Part shown: piece after piece, positions 1 through 8,480 of the stretch
Layout: every line of letters starts with the position of its first letter
Numbering within the stretch: position 1 is the stretch's first letter
From: Candidatus Binatia bacterium
Lineage (GTDB): Bacteria; Desulfobacterota; Binatia; UBA12015
Assembly: GCA_029248525.1 (NCBI GenBank)
Contig: JAQWJE010000052.1
Location: 62,001-126,000, forward strand
Direction of reading: 5' to 3'
Length of the DNA: 64,000 nt
Notes under the pieces: generated by a model
What the model was told of the DNA's origin: nothing
What the model saw: only the letters and a program-made list of their open reading frames with translations
The model's database searches: none
Position numbers and translations under genes: made by a program

Positions 1-381
1 CACGCCGTCTCCGTAGAGCAGGGCGGCTCCAAACAAACCGATCACCACGGACAGGCGACCGACGCCGTGGAAGGATTCGCGGTGGGCAAGTTTTGTCCCC
101 AGCGCCAGAAGCGCGAGAATGCCGCCCTCGCCTCGATTGTCGGCCCGCAGGATAAAAACGAGATATTTCAGACTGACAACAAGCAGGAGCGCCCAGGTGA
201 TCAAGGAAAGAATGCCCAGGACGTCCGCTTCGACGATCGGCTGCCCTGCTTCCTGACGAAAGCATTGCCGGAAAGCGTAGAGGGGCGAAGTGCCAATGTC
301 CCCGAAGACAACCCCGAGCGTTGCCACTGTGAGCAAGGCGAGGGTGGGGTTTTCCCGAGTTTTCGCTTTTTCGCTATCCAT
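1..381 (-). CDS. kup: Kup-type potassium transporter, N-terminal 127 residues (runs off left edge)
   Basis: Low-affinity K+ uptake permease of the inner membrane (KUP/HAK family). Reading the minus strand from an ATG at 381 gives an uninterrupted frame to base 1. It contains the family hallmark GVVFGDIGTSPLYAF near residue 22, then a hydrophobic segment (ILSLITWALLLVVSLKYLVFIL) and the conserved ADNRGEGGILALLAL stretch, which together are diagnostic for Kup. An in-frame TAG about 24 bases upstream excludes a longer N-terminus. The purine-rich AGGAG abuts the start codon, closer than usual. Only about one fifth of the usual ~620-residue protein is present. Recognition is firm; the rest of the protein cannot be assessed. 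Confidence 0.93.
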   Translation of the reverse strand, partial: MDSEKAKTRENPTLALLTVATLGVVFGDIGTSPLYAFRQCFRQEAGQPIVEADVLGILSLITWALLLVVSLKYLVFILRADNRGEGGILALLALGTKLAHRESFHGVGRLSVVIGLFGAALLYGDGV

Positions 382-535
382 CTCCTGCGTGGCCTGCGTG
401 GTCTAGACTTCCCCGGCCGGCGGAGTTTGCGCGTCGAACCACCGCACGGTGTTCACGGTCCTCATGCACTTCCTAGAGCAGGCTCGGGCGTTCGCGTCCA
501 GTGCCCGAAGGGCTGTCGTCCTCCGGAGAGGGGGA

Positions 536-1129
536 CTAGTCGGTTGCTTGGGCGACGTCGACCATATGCGCTTCGTCGCTTCGACCCTGAGCACGCAGCA
601 GATTCGCCAGCTCCCGATGAGCCGGAATAAAGGCCGGATCGAGCGAGATCGCGCGTCGTATCAGCGATTCAGCCCGATCATTATCGCCCCCGAGCATCCA
701 GGGAAGCTGCCCCAGCATGGCGCCGTGGGCGACCAGAGCATCCACGTACGTGGGCTGCAGGGCGAGTGCTTTTTGTACCGCGCGATGGGCGCGGTGCACG
801 AGAAATACCGAGCGAAGGTGGTTTTTGCTGGTTTCCAATTTGCGCCCGAGAGAGCAGAAAAGCGCGAATTGCGATCGCGGATCCTCGGGAAATCTCGCGA
901 TGGCTTTCTCCGCGGCAGCCACCGCTGACTCGATGCGCGAGGCCCGCTCCTCCGGAGGCGTCGAGTCGATGGACTCGCAAATGCGGATGGCGCGAATCGC
1001 GTCGGGGGGACCTCCCGGTGTTGCGGAGTAGAAAATGTTTTCGGCGTGGGCGGGTGAGGGGAAAACTCCCGGACTCAAGGCCAGGAAGAAGAGGGGGAAA
1101 CAGGTTGCGGCGAGACGCTTTATTTTCAT
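536..1129 (-). CDS. secreted TPR-like repeat protein
   Basis: A 197-residue protein with a clear Sec signal peptide (MKIKRLAATCFPLFFLALSPGVFPSPAHA, cleavage near residue 29), so probably periplasmic. The mature part is helical with TPR-like spacing: one unit around residues 60-95 (AAEKAIARFPEDPRSQFALFCSLGR), a second around 112-135 (RAVQKALALQPTYVDALVAHGAML), and a third around 148-180 (AESLIRRAISLDPAFIPAHRELANLL). The alternating Ala/Leu and the Pro near each helix end are typical of TPR scaffolds, which mediate protein-protein contacts rather than catalysis. Its partner is unknown. It lies 154 bases upstream of kup on the same strand with no promoter or terminator I can define between them. 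Confidence 0.8.
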   Translation of the reverse strand: MKIKRLAATCFPLFFLALSPGVFPSPAHAENIFYSATPGGPPDAIRAIRICESIDSTPPEERASRIESAVAAAEKAIARFPEDPRSQFALFCSLGRKLETSKNHLRSVFLVHRAHRAVQKALALQPTYVDALVAHGAMLGQLPWMLGGDNDRAESLIRRAISLDPAFIPAHRELANLLRAQGRSDEAHMVDVAQATD

Positions 1130-1328
1130 GGGACGCTCCGTTCGGTGACGTCCTGAAGATGCAACCCTGATGCCAGCGCGGGGCCTTCCCGCGATTCGCC
1201 AGCGAACCCGGGTGATTCTCGGAAAATCAGCGTTTTCCCGCAGGGCGGCTCAAGCGGGTCCGGGCCCCAAGCTCGTGCATTTATGCGATACCGGGGCGAT
1301 TCCGCATGATTTCGGAAGCCTTTGGGCC

Positions 1329-1700
1329 TCAGGGCGACTGGTCGGTTTTTTTTCGAAAAAGTCCCAAAATACAGGTACTTCGGCCGGGTTCGAGGGTCTG
1401 GATAAATTGCCCCCGACAAAGACGATGGATGCTCGTGTCATATGTGAACCCGCGGTTGAAGCCCAGGCCGACGCAGGCGGCCGGCAGCTGATTGGTCCAC
1501 TCCTCACCGCCATAGAGTCGGAAGACGATTTCGCGATTGCCTATCGCTCGCGTGCTATGGATCTGCGCGAGCAGGAGGCATTCGCGAGTATCGGGTGGCA
1601 AGGTTTCCCTGGCTGCGGGTCGGGCTCCAGCGCATCCCAGCAGCACCATCGATGCGAGCAGAAGACCGCCGCAGACTTGTTTATGGAAGTTCTTCGTCAT
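1329..1700 (-). CDS. small lipoprotein, DUF6491-like
   Basis: A 123-residue predicted outer-envelope lipoprotein. The signal sequence ends in the lipobox VLLGC with the lipidated Cys at residue 23. The mature domain has the pattern CLLLAQIHSTRAI...REIVFRLYGGEEWTNQLPAACVGLGF, then YDTSIHRLCRGQFI and a closing CILGLF. The paired cysteines and the R-x-I / N-x-LP-x-xC spacing match my memory of the DUF6491 family of short proteobacterial lipoproteins. No enzymatic function is known for that family. Codon use resembles the neighbours. The family assignment is by recall and should be checked with a profile search. Confidence 0.75.
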   Translation of the reverse strand: MTKNFHKQVCGGLLLASMVLLGCAGARPAARETLPPDTRECLLLAQIHSTRAIGNREIVFRLYGGEEWTNQLPAACVGLGFNRGFTYDTSIHRLCRGQFIQTLEPGRSTCILGLFRKKTDQSP

Positions 1701-1778
1701 GAATCTTTCATCCCGATTTCATTCTGGCTCATTTTGGCCTTGAAATGTAGCGTCGTGTCCCGCAGATTCGACTACGAG

Positions 1779-2117
1779 ATGGCGGAAAACGGAACAGTGT
1801 TGCGCGGACCCTGGCGAAAATCGTCAGTGGACCCGGCCTTGCAGCGTCCGACCTTGGCGGAGGGAGATGCGCCGGTGCGGGTCCTCCTGGGCTTCCTGAC
1901 CAAGGAGTGCGCGCTCGCACTCGGCCACAGCCCCGATGCGGGAGAGTTGGCGGATTGGGCCAACCATCAGCGCGACCAGCGAGGCGTGTACTGTTTGTTC
2001 GGGCGGAAAATCAGTCGCGCGGACGCAACGGTCATTCTCAAACATCCCAAGCGCGAGGTCACAGTCAGACGGGCAAGGTTTCGCCAGCGACACCCGGGGA
2101 TCCTGGGCAGCGTTTGA
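1779..2117 (+). CDS. small conserved-looking hypothetical protein
   Basis: I do not recognise this gene. An open frame continues upstream, but the stretch from the ATG at 1779 has protein-like composition: 112 residues, no low-complexity tract, with a central motif ECALALGHSPDAGELADWAN followed by GVYCLFGRKISRADATVIL and a basic tail. Opposite-strand frames over the same bases give arginine/proline-rich nonsense, so the plus-strand reading is preferred. No strong Shine-Dalgarno precedes 1779, and a GTG a few codons upstream is an alternative start. The protein looks cytosolic and soluble, with no transmembrane segment or signal peptide. Neighbours (a lipoprotein and a PuuD-like membrane protein) do not suggest a role. 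Confidence 0.5.
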   Translation: MAENGTVLRGPWRKSSVDPALQRPTLAEGDAPVRVLLGFLTKECALALGHSPDAGELADWANHQRDQRGVYCLFGRKISRADATVILKHPKREVTVRRARFRQRHPGILGSV

Positions 2118-2239
2118 CCCGAGGCGTTTCAATCTACATCATCGAATAAAGGACGGCATCGGATTCCCCGAGGATGGATCAGGGTCTCCGCATGTCCTAA
2201 GGGCCGGGTCGCAGACTCCGGCAATAGGGGGGGAGTTCC

Positions 2240-3022
2240 ATGGACGAGATTTCACCGATTTTACAGGCAATATTCCGGTGGGCACACATTATCGCAGGGA
2301 TCACTTGGATCGGTCTTCTGTATTTCTTCAACTGGGTCAACGCTCCTTTGCAGGCGCAGCTGAGCGCTGAAACCAAGAAAGCCGTCAATCCGGAGCTTCT
2401 GCCGCGAGCCTTGTTTTGGTTCCGCTGGGGCGCCGCCTGGACATGGGCAACAGGAGTTCTCCTGCTGCTTTTGGTGTATTACCACGGTGGCATCGTGACC
2501 GAATCCGGGGAGTTCTCGACCGGCGCAATTGCCATGGTCGCTGTGACGTTCCTTGCGGTTTTCGTCTACGACCAGCTCGTCGGTTTGGCCGCACTCAAGG
2601 ATATGAGGACCCTGTTTTTTGTGGGACTCATTCTCGTGGCGGGCCTGACCTATTTGTTCAGCAGTGTCGGCGGTTTCGGCTACCGGTCGATGAATATTCA
2701 TCTGGGAGCCGCCTTTGGTACCGCGATGGCGTTTAACGTCTGGTTCCGAATCTGGCCTGCGCAGCAGAAAATTATTACCTGCGTCAAGGAAGGCACGGCA
2801 CCCGATGGCGATCTGGTGGCTCTCGCCGGCACGCGGTCCAAGCATAATACCTATATGTCGATCCCGTTGGTCTGGACCATGATCGGCAGCCATTCGGTTG
2901 TGCCTTGGGCGTCTTTCCCGACAAGCCAGTTGAGCTTCCTCGGATTAACGCTGATGGTCGCCATTGGTTGGTGGTTCTGCTCGATGTTCTACCGACAAAG
3001 CGCCAAGGTGAAGGGTTTCTAG
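2240..3022 (+). CDS. PuuD-family (urate hydroxylase-like) membrane protein
   Basis: A 260-residue polytopic inner-membrane protein with about seven or eight hydrophobic helices. The N-terminal RWAHIIAGITWIGLLYFFNWVN motif is typical of the membrane domain of PuuD and related proteins, and the histidine in RWAHIIAG is a candidate haem or metal ligand. PuuD proteins oxidise urate and normally carry a C-terminal cytochrome c domain. Here no CxxCH is present and the protein ends right after the last helix, so urate oxidation cannot be assumed. A run of G (2227-2234) ending in GAG sits 5 bases before the ATG as ribosome binding site. A strong terminator follows, so it is the last gene of its transcript. 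Confidence 0.75.
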   Translation: MDEISPILQAIFRWAHIIAGITWIGLLYFFNWVNAPLQAQLSAETKKAVNPELLPRALFWFRWGAAWTWATGVLLLLLVYYHGGIVTESGEFSTGAIAMVAVTFLAVFVYDQLVGLAALKDMRTLFFVGLILVAGLTYLFSSVGGFGYRSMNIHLGAAFGTAMAFNVWFRIWPAQQKIITCVKEGTAPDGDLVALAGTRSKHNTYMSIPLVWTMIGSHSVVPWASFPTSQLSFLGLTLMVAIGWWFCSMFYRQSAKVKGF

Positions 3023-3046
3023 ACTTTTCCCTCAGCAACGAGTCAT

Positions 3047-3082
3047 GGGCCCGTTTCACTATGTGAAACGGGCCCTTTTTTT
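3047..3082 (+). terminator. rho-independent terminator after the PuuD-like gene
   Basis: A perfect 13-bp inverted repeat (arms 3047-3059 and 3063-3075, starting GGGCCCGTTTCAC) with a 3-base loop is followed by seven T residues. It begins 24 bases after the stop codon of the membrane protein. The stem is GC-rich and uninterrupted, a textbook intrinsic terminator. Confidence 0.95.
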
Positions 3083-3229
3083 ATGGCCTCGCAATGACCT
3101 CTTGCGTCATATTAGGGTCTATAACCCCTCAAGTAAGTATAAACCCCTACCGATACCCCAAGCGTATCCTGATTGGCCGGCATGGCCGCCCAGCGGGATG
3201 CAAATGGCCAAAGGCCGGAGGTAGGGACG

Positions 3230-4168
3230 ATGAGGGTTTTATTGGGGCTTTTGGCCATTTTCATGATGTTTTCCGCTGTTTCGGTGGAGGCGAAGGTCTG
3301 TGGTGGTGAGGTCGAATGTGGTTGTGGCGACGTATTGGTGGGCGAATCGACTCTTGGAGGAGATTTGCTCAGTTGCCCGGGTGACGGCCTTCGGCTCCGG
3401 CGAACGGCGGTTCTGGATTGTGATGGCCATGCTCTGACGGGCAAGGGGCGCGGGAGCGGCCTCGTTCTCGACCGAACCACCGGCGCGGAGGTTCGCAATT
3501 GCCTGATCTCGGGTTTCCGTAATGGTTTTCGTATCCGCGGGGGCTCGGGAAATCGCATTGAAGATAATGAGATTCTGGATAACTCTCGCTACGGCATCGA
3601 TCTTTCCCAGCAGACGACCGGAAACTGGATCGAAGGTAATCTGATCTCGGCCAGCGGTGACGAAGGCATCCATATCGGCAGCGGAGCGGATCTGAACTTT
3701 GTCCTCTTCAACGATATCGAGGACAGCGGCGCCGAGAATATCTATCTCCTCGATGTCCAGCATATTTTCCTGATTGCGAACAACCTTTCCGGAAGCGGTT
3801 CGGCTTCGATCTATATGAAGCATGCCCAAAAAAGCCTGATCGTTCTCAATTCCATCGAGGATCGCGTCGTCCAGGTTCGCGGCGCATCGCATGAAAATGC
3901 GTTCGTGCTGAACCATCTGACGGGAGCCGGTTATAATTTCGAGGCTTATGAGGAAAATCAGAACCGATCGCGGGCGGCACGAGGATGGACGGCTCCCACA
4001 GCTAACCGGGTCATCGGAGGGTCAATCGACGCGACGGGCACTTGTGTTCGTTTCTCGGGTGCCTCCGGCAACCGGGTCGAGGGCGTCGCAGCGACCAATT
4101 GCAACCTCTCACGCTCGGCCTCGCGGGGCGATCTCACGGCTGGTGATAATTTCCTCGAGTTCCTCTGA
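3230..4168 (+). CDS. secreted right-handed beta-helix (NosD/PbH1-like) protein
   Basis: A 312-residue exported protein. The start at 3230 is chosen because GGAGG lies 8 bases upstream and it exposes a clean signal peptide (MRVLLGLLAIFMMFSAVSVEA). The mature part opens with a cysteine-rich region (residues about 23-50: VCGGEVECGCGDVLVGE...LLSCPG). It continues with parallel beta-helix repeats of about 22-24 residues marked by G-N-x-I-x-x-N spacing: SGNRIEDNEILDN, TGNWIEGNLISAS, LNFVLFNDIEDS, IFLIANNLSGS and SLIVLNSIED. Such folds occur in polysaccharide lyases and in NosD-type surface proteins. No catalytic residues can be assigned. It is flanked by a terminator and an unrelated oxidase, so it appears to be a single transcription unit. 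Confidence 0.82.
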   Translation: MRVLLGLLAIFMMFSAVSVEAKVCGGEVECGCGDVLVGESTLGGDLLSCPGDGLRLRRTAVLDCDGHALTGKGRGSGLVLDRTTGAEVRNCLISGFRNGFRIRGGSGNRIEDNEILDNSRYGIDLSQQTTGNWIEGNLISASGDEGIHIGSGADLNFVLFNDIEDSGAENIYLLDVQHIFLIANNLSGSGSASIYMKHAQKSLIVLNSIEDRVVQVRGASHENAFVLNHLTGAGYNFEAYEENQNRSRAARGWTAPTANRVIGGSIDATGTCVRFSGASGNRVEGVAATNCNLSRSASRGDLTAGDNFLEFL

Positions 4169-4282
4169 TTGCAGGGGATTCCCGGGGATTCCCGGGCCCT
4201 CGGAGCGGATCGTCGCCCGGAATGACAGAACCTGCCTCGGGGCCGTCGACGGGAGGGCCCCGAGAGACTAAGACTGAGTAGT

Positions 4283-5701
4283 ATGGACCCGGTCGCGCAA
4301 GCTCTTCAGCAAATCCGCGCCCTTGTTGGCGACAAGGGGTGGATTGACGACCCGGTGGCGATGGAGCCTCACCTCGTGGAATGGCGCGGACGCTGGAGAG
4401 GGTCGTCGCCGGCGATCGTGTCGCCAGCCTCGACACAGGAAGTTTCGGAAGTCGTGAAACTATGTGCTTCGGCCGGGATTCCAATGGTTCCCCAAGCGGG
4501 GAACACCTCGCTCTGCGGCGGTTCGGTCCCGGATGAAGATGGTCGTTCTCTGGTGATTTCGGTCGATCGCCTCACGGCGGTGCGCGAGCTTGACCCCGGC
4601 AATGACACCATGACGGTGGAGGCCGGGCTGCTCCTTGCCGACGCGCAGCGCGCAGCGGCCGATGCGGATCGTTTGTTCCCGCTGAGTCTGGCTTCCGAGG
4701 GTAGCTGCCGGATCGGGGGAAATCTTTCGACAAATGCAGGTGGCGTCCATGTCCTCCGTTACGGAAATATGCGCGACCTTGTGCTCGGTCTCGAAGTCGT
4801 CTTGCCCGACGGGCGCATCTGGGACGGACTGCGTCGCTTGCGCAAGGATAATACCGGCTATGACCTCAAGCAATTATTCGTTGGTGCCGAGGGCACGCTG
4901 GGTTTGATTACGGCGGCAGTACTTCGTCTCTTTCCGCGCCCACGCGCGCGATGGGTGGCGATGGTTGCCGTCCCGGATGTCGCGTCCGCGCTGCAGCTGC
5001 TCGGTTGGGCACGAGAGACGGCAGCGGAACAAGTGACCAGCTTCGAATTGATTCCGCGTCGCGCTCTGGAGTTCGTCCTGGCACATATCCCGGGTGTCGC
5101 GAATCCTTTTGCGAGCTTCCACGAAAATTACGTCTTGATCGAACTCGATTCGAGCGTGCCGGGGGATCAGGCTCTCGCGGGAATCGGTGAAGATCTTCTG
5201 GCGCGCGCCACCGAGGCCTCGATCATCCGCGATGCGGTGGTGGCGGGTAGCGACCGTCAGATCGATGCGCTCTGGAAGTTGCGCGAGAGCATATCGGAGG
5301 CACAAAAGGGCGCCGGTGCGAGCGTGAAGCATGATGTCTCGGTCCCGATCGCCGCGATCGGAGATTTTCTGCACGAAGCGACGCAGCGAGTCGAGGCCGA
5401 GTGGCCCGGCGTGCGGGTATGCGCCTTCGGTCATTTGGGTGACGGGAATATCCATTTCAACCTTAGTGTGCCCGAGGGCGAACCCGACGCGCCCTTTCTC
5501 GAACATTGGATGGCCTTCAGTCGGGTCGTCCACGATGTGGTGGTCTCGCTCGATGGCAGCATCGCGGCGGAGCATGGGATCGGCCGCCTCAAGCGAGAGG
5601 AAATGGCGCACTATAAAAGCGACGTCGAAATGGATTTGATGCGCAAGATCAAAAACGTGATGGACCCGCAGGGTTTGATGAATCCGGGGCGGGTTCTTTG
5701 A
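4283..5701 (+). CDS. FAD-linked D-2-hydroxyacid dehydrogenase/oxidase (GlcD-like)
   Basis: A 472-residue enzyme of the PCMH-type FAD-binding family that oxidises D-lactate, D-2-hydroxyglutarate or glycolate. The N-terminal FAD domain carries PMVPQAGNTSLCGGSVP (residues about 70-87) and the pyrophosphate-binding SLASEGSCRIGGNLSTNAGG. The NTGYDLKQLFVGAEGTLGLIT block is typical of the GlcD/D2HGDH branch. The C-terminal FAD-linked oxidase domain ends with HLGDGNIHFN (metal/substrate histidines), SIAAEHGIGRLK and the closing DPQGLMNPGRVL. Length is normal for a single-chain member and no Fe-S domain is fused. The electron acceptor and exact substrate cannot be told from sequence. It is followed after 28 bases by the DUF423 gene and may be co-transcribed with it. 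Confidence 0.9.
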   Translation: MDPVAQALQQIRALVGDKGWIDDPVAMEPHLVEWRGRWRGSSPAIVSPASTQEVSEVVKLCASAGIPMVPQAGNTSLCGGSVPDEDGRSLVISVDRLTAVRELDPGNDTMTVEAGLLLADAQRAAADADRLFPLSLASEGSCRIGGNLSTNAGGVHVLRYGNMRDLVLGLEVVLPDGRIWDGLRRLRKDNTGYDLKQLFVGAEGTLGLITAAVLRLFPRPRARWVAMVAVPDVASALQLLGWARETAAEQVTSFELIPRRALEFVLAHIPGVANPFASFHENYVLIELDSSVPGDQALAGIGEDLLARATEASIIRDAVVAGSDRQIDALWKLRESISEAQKGAGASVKHDVSVPIAAIGDFLHEATQRVEAEWPGVRVCAFGHLGDGNIHFNLSVPEGEPDAPFLEHWMAFSRVVHDVVVSLDGSIAAEHGIGRLKREEMAHYKSDVEMDLMRKIKNVMDPQGLMNPGRVL

Positions 5702-5729
5702 AAAGAGCAGTCAGGAGTCGACAGAAATC

Positions 5730-6095
5730 ATGATCGGAATCGGAGCAATCCTCATGGCCTTGGGTGTGGTTCTCGGAGCTTTCGGAGCCCATGGGCTGGA
5801 AGGGAAAATCACTCCCGAGAAATTGGCGACCTTCAAGACGGGCGTGGATTACCACCTGATTCATGCTCTCGGGATGATCGCCGTCGGGCTTCTGGCAGCC
5901 CAACGGGGTGTTTCCGGCGGCATGCTCGGCGGGGCTTTTTGGTGCCTTTTTGCCGGGGTGATTCTTTTTTCGGGGAGCCTCTACGCGCTGTCCCTCGGGG
6001 GACCGCGGTGGCTCGGTCCCGTCACCCCACTGGGGGGCTCACTCTTTATCGTGGGGTGGGTTTTGCTGGCCTGGGTCGCGACCCGATCCGCCTGA
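5730..6095 (+). CDS. DUF423 family small membrane protein
   Basis: A 121-residue inner-membrane protein with four hydrophobic segments. It starts with the family pattern IGAILMALGVVLGAFGAHGLEGK and contains KTGVDYHLIHALGMIAVGLLA, then GPVTPLGGSLFIVGWVLLAW near the C-terminus. All are hallmarks of DUF423 (YgdD/TMEM256-like) proteins, whose function is unknown. A CAGGAG ribosome binding site precedes the ATG. Its 3' end overlaps the converging acyl-CoA synthetase gene by 57 bases. Confidence 0.9.
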   Translation: MIGIGAILMALGVVLGAFGAHGLEGKITPEKLATFKTGVDYHLIHALGMIAVGLLAAQRGVSGGMLGGAFWCLFAGVILFSGSLYALSLGGPRWLGPVTPLGGSLFIVGWVLLAWVATRSA

Positions 6096-7610
6096 GAGGC
6101 TCCGGGTGCTCGTGGGGAGCGCACCCGAGCGGATCTGTTCGCGCAGCTCCCGCTTCAAGACCTTCCGGGAAGGTCCCAGAGGCAGCGCTTCGACGATGGC
6201 CCATTCTCTGGGTAAGCGGTTTCGCGCGAGCTGCCGCGCTGCGTGGTCCTGAAGAGCCTGCATATCGAGTTCTCCGCTCTCCACGGGTTCGATTACGGCA
6301 ACAATTTCCTCGCCATGGATCGGGTGCTCGCGTCCGACGACCGCCGCGCTTGCGACGCCGTGGAATTCGACAAGAACGGCTTCGACCTCGGCCGGGTAAA
6401 TATTATTGCCGCCCCGAATGATCATATCCTTGATCCTGTCCACCACGTAAAGTCGGCCGGCCGGATCGACCCAGCCGATATCCCCGGTATGCATCCATCC
6501 CTCGCGAAGAACCTGGTCGGTGCCCGCGGGATCATCGATATAACCGGCCATCACGCCGCCACCTCGAATGCAGATTTCGCCGCGTTCCCCATCGGGAAGA
6601 ATTTCCCCCTGTTCGCCGAGGATCCGGATTTCGGAATCGCTCGCCGGGAGTCCCACACTGCCGAGGACGCGTGGGTCCGGAGGCGCGTTGATGGTTGCGA
6701 GGGTGGCTTCGGTCATTCCGTAGGCCTGGCGGACCGGCGCGCCAAGTCGCTCTTCGGCGCGCAAAACGATTTCGTCGGCGAGCGGCGCTCCAGCGGCAAG
6801 ACACGTATGCAGGCGCTCGGGCCGCTCTCCGGGGGCAAGAACTCCCCAACGTGCGAACATCGTCGGCACCGCGGGAATGAATGAAACGTCTTCTTCGATT
6901 GCAATCTGCAAGGATTCCGCAGCATCGAATCTCGGGGTCAGCACGCATTTGGCACCGCAAAGAATCGTGGTGAGCATGGCCGTGCGGCATCCGTAGGAAT
7001 GGGTGAAGGGGAGGGCACCGAGAATTGTATCGGCAGCAGAGAGTCCCAGCCCTTCGTGTGCGATCACTCGAGTATGACCCAGCAGAGTTTCCTGCGAGAT
7101 CCCCGCGCCCTTGGGCTGGCCGGTGGTGCCGGATGTGTAGAGAATCATTCCGAGGCTGTCTGGACCGACGTCTGCCGGATCGAGTTCGTCACCGGGGCCC
7201 GCCAGATCTTCGATGCGCATCAGGCCAATCGAGCCGCCAGCGATTGCAATTGCCTCGCGCATCAGCGGCTCACGGGCCTGATCCACGATCGCCAGATCGC
7301 ATTGCGCATGGCGCAGGCGAAACACCAGATCTCGCATCGAGGAGAGGATGGGCGCCGGCACAATGGTGGCTCCCGCATAAATGGCGCCCAGCCAGGCGGC
7401 CGGGAAGTCGAGTTGGTTGGCGGCGGCGAGAAGTACCCGTTGCTGATTCTGCAGGCCGTTTTTACGCAGGCGGTAGGCGCTGCGTCGCACCTGGCTCAGG
7501 AGTTGGCTGTAGGTCGCCGTATGCCGAGTTTCCGTGGTCCGATCGATAAAGGCCAGTTGATCCGCATGTCGGCGGGCGGCGTCTTCGATCAATGTCGCGA
7601 GGGGATTCAT
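6039..7610 (-). CDS. AMP-dependent acyl-CoA synthetase/ligase
   Basis: A 523-residue ANL-superfamily enzyme that would activate a carboxylic acid to acyl-AMP and acyl-CoA. The start at 7610 (MNPLATLIEDAARRHADQLAFID) is chosen because the frame further upstream runs antisense into the DUF547 gene. Motifs in order: the P-loop MILYTSGTTGQPKGAGIS, YGMTEATLA, the hinge GWMHTGDIGWVDPAGRLYVVDRIKDMIIRGGNNIYPAEVE, and the catalytic lysine region near the end (PLGPSRKVLKREL). The NxYPxExE adenylation signature is intact. The substrate is unknown, with medium- or long-chain fatty acids most likely. It diverges from the DUF547 gene with 56 bases between the start codons, so a shared promoter region is likely there. 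Confidence 0.9.
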   Translation of the reverse strand: MNPLATLIEDAARRHADQLAFIDRTTETRHTATYSQLLSQVRRSAYRLRKNGLQNQQRVLLAAANQLDFPAAWLGAIYAGATIVPAPILSSMRDLVFRLRHAQCDLAIVDQAREPLMREAIAIAGGSIGLMRIEDLAGPGDELDPADVGPDSLGMILYTSGTTGQPKGAGISQETLLGHTRVIAHEGLGLSAADTILGALPFTHSYGCRTAMLTTILCGAKCVLTPRFDAAESLQIAIEEDVSFIPAVPTMFARWGVLAPGERPERLHTCLAAGAPLADEIVLRAEERLGAPVRQAYGMTEATLATINAPPDPRVLGSVGLPASDSEIRILGEQGEILPDGERGEICIRGGGVMAGYIDDPAGTDQVLREGWMHTGDIGWVDPAGRLYVVDRIKDMIIRGGNNIYPAEVEAVLVEFHGVASAAVVGREHPIHGEEIVAVIEPVESGELDMQALQDHAARQLARNRLPREWAIVEALPLGPSRKVLKRELREQIRSGALPTSTRSLSGGSGRDPGQQNPPHDKE

Positions 7611-7666
7611 GCAATTCTCTGCGTCTGTCGAATGACAGGACACCCATAAGGGTCTAAAAGCAGAGT

Positions 7667-8479
7667 ATGTGCGCTGCAAGGAGACAATGGGCCTTTGTTG
7701 TTCTGGTGCTGGCTGCCGTGATGCTGCCCGTTGAGCACTCGGAAGCGGTCGAGGCGCCCTTTGCCGCCTACGGTCGACTTCTGGGCCGCTACGTCGCGCC
7801 GGGCGAGGTGGCTGGTTTGCAGACACATTTGGTGGACTACCAAGCCTGGGCCGCGGACCCTGACTATCCTCAGGCTATCGAGGCCCTTGCAGCGGCCAAG
7901 CCTCCGGTCGGAGTTCCCGACCGCGAGAAGATCGCTTTTTGGATCAATGCCTATAATTTTCTGGCGATCAAAACCGTATTGGATCGCTACCCGATGGAAA
8001 GTATCCGCGATGGAGGAAACTTCATTTTTCCGATCTGGAAGAAGACCGCCGGCAAGGTAGGCGGAGCCGACCGTTCTCTGGATGAGATCGAGCATGAAAT
8101 TCTTCGCGGTCAGTTTGCCGAGCCCCGGGTCCATATGGCTCTGGTCTGCGCCTCCCTGTCTTGCCCCGACCTACGCGTGGAGATCTATAGCGGCGCTCGA
8201 TTGGATGGACAGCTCGAGGATCAGTCGCAGCGGTTTCTAGCCAACCGAGGCAAGGGTTTGCGTCCTGGGAAGGCACCGGACCAGGCGGCCGTCTCCTCGA
8301 TTTTCCGCTGGTTTGAGAACGATTTTGAGGCCGCCGGCGGAGTGCCGGCGTGGATTCTTGCGCATGCGGATGCCGCAACCCGCGCCGAGGTGGTGGGCCT
8401 GCGAGACCGAGGGATCTCGTATCTGGAATACGATTGGTCGCTGAACGATCGCGCTCGAGTGAAGAGCAAGGGAGAATGA
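7667..8479 (+). CDS. exported DUF547 protein
   Basis: A 270-residue protein with a signal peptide (hydrophobic core VVLVLAAVMLPV, cleavage near residue 27) and one DUF547 domain. Its signature runs DREKIAFWINAYNFLAIKTVLDRYP, then SLDEIEHEILR and RVHMALVCASLSCPDLR. DUF547 proteins are widespread in envelopes of aquatic bacteria and distantly resemble papain/transglutaminase-fold proteins. The HMALVCASLSCP segment holds conserved His and Cys residues, but no activity is established. The next gene begins two bases after the stop codon, so the two are surely co-transcribed. Confidence 0.88.
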   Translation: MCAARRQWAFVVLVLAAVMLPVEHSEAVEAPFAAYGRLLGRYVAPGEVAGLQTHLVDYQAWAADPDYPQAIEALAAAKPPVGVPDREKIAFWINAYNFLAIKTVLDRYPMESIRDGGNFIFPIWKKTAGKVGGADRSLDEIEHEILRGQFAEPRVHMALVCASLSCPDLRVEIYSGARLDGQLEDQSQRFLANRGKGLRPGKAPDQAAVSSIFRWFENDFEAAGGVPAWILAHADAATRAEVVGLRDRGISYLEYDWSLNDRARVKSKGE

Positions 8480-8480
8480 T

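Noticed and set aside
1170-2117. A 315-residue plus-strand reading frame
   Set aside because: Its first about 200 residues are antisense to the DUF6491-type lipoprotein gene and look random. Only the part from 1779 is kept as a possible gene.
7611-7826. N-terminal extension of the first acyl-CoA synthetase
   Set aside because: It would overlap the divergent DUF547 gene and has no protein-like composition; MNPLATLIEDAARRHADQ is a normal ANL start.
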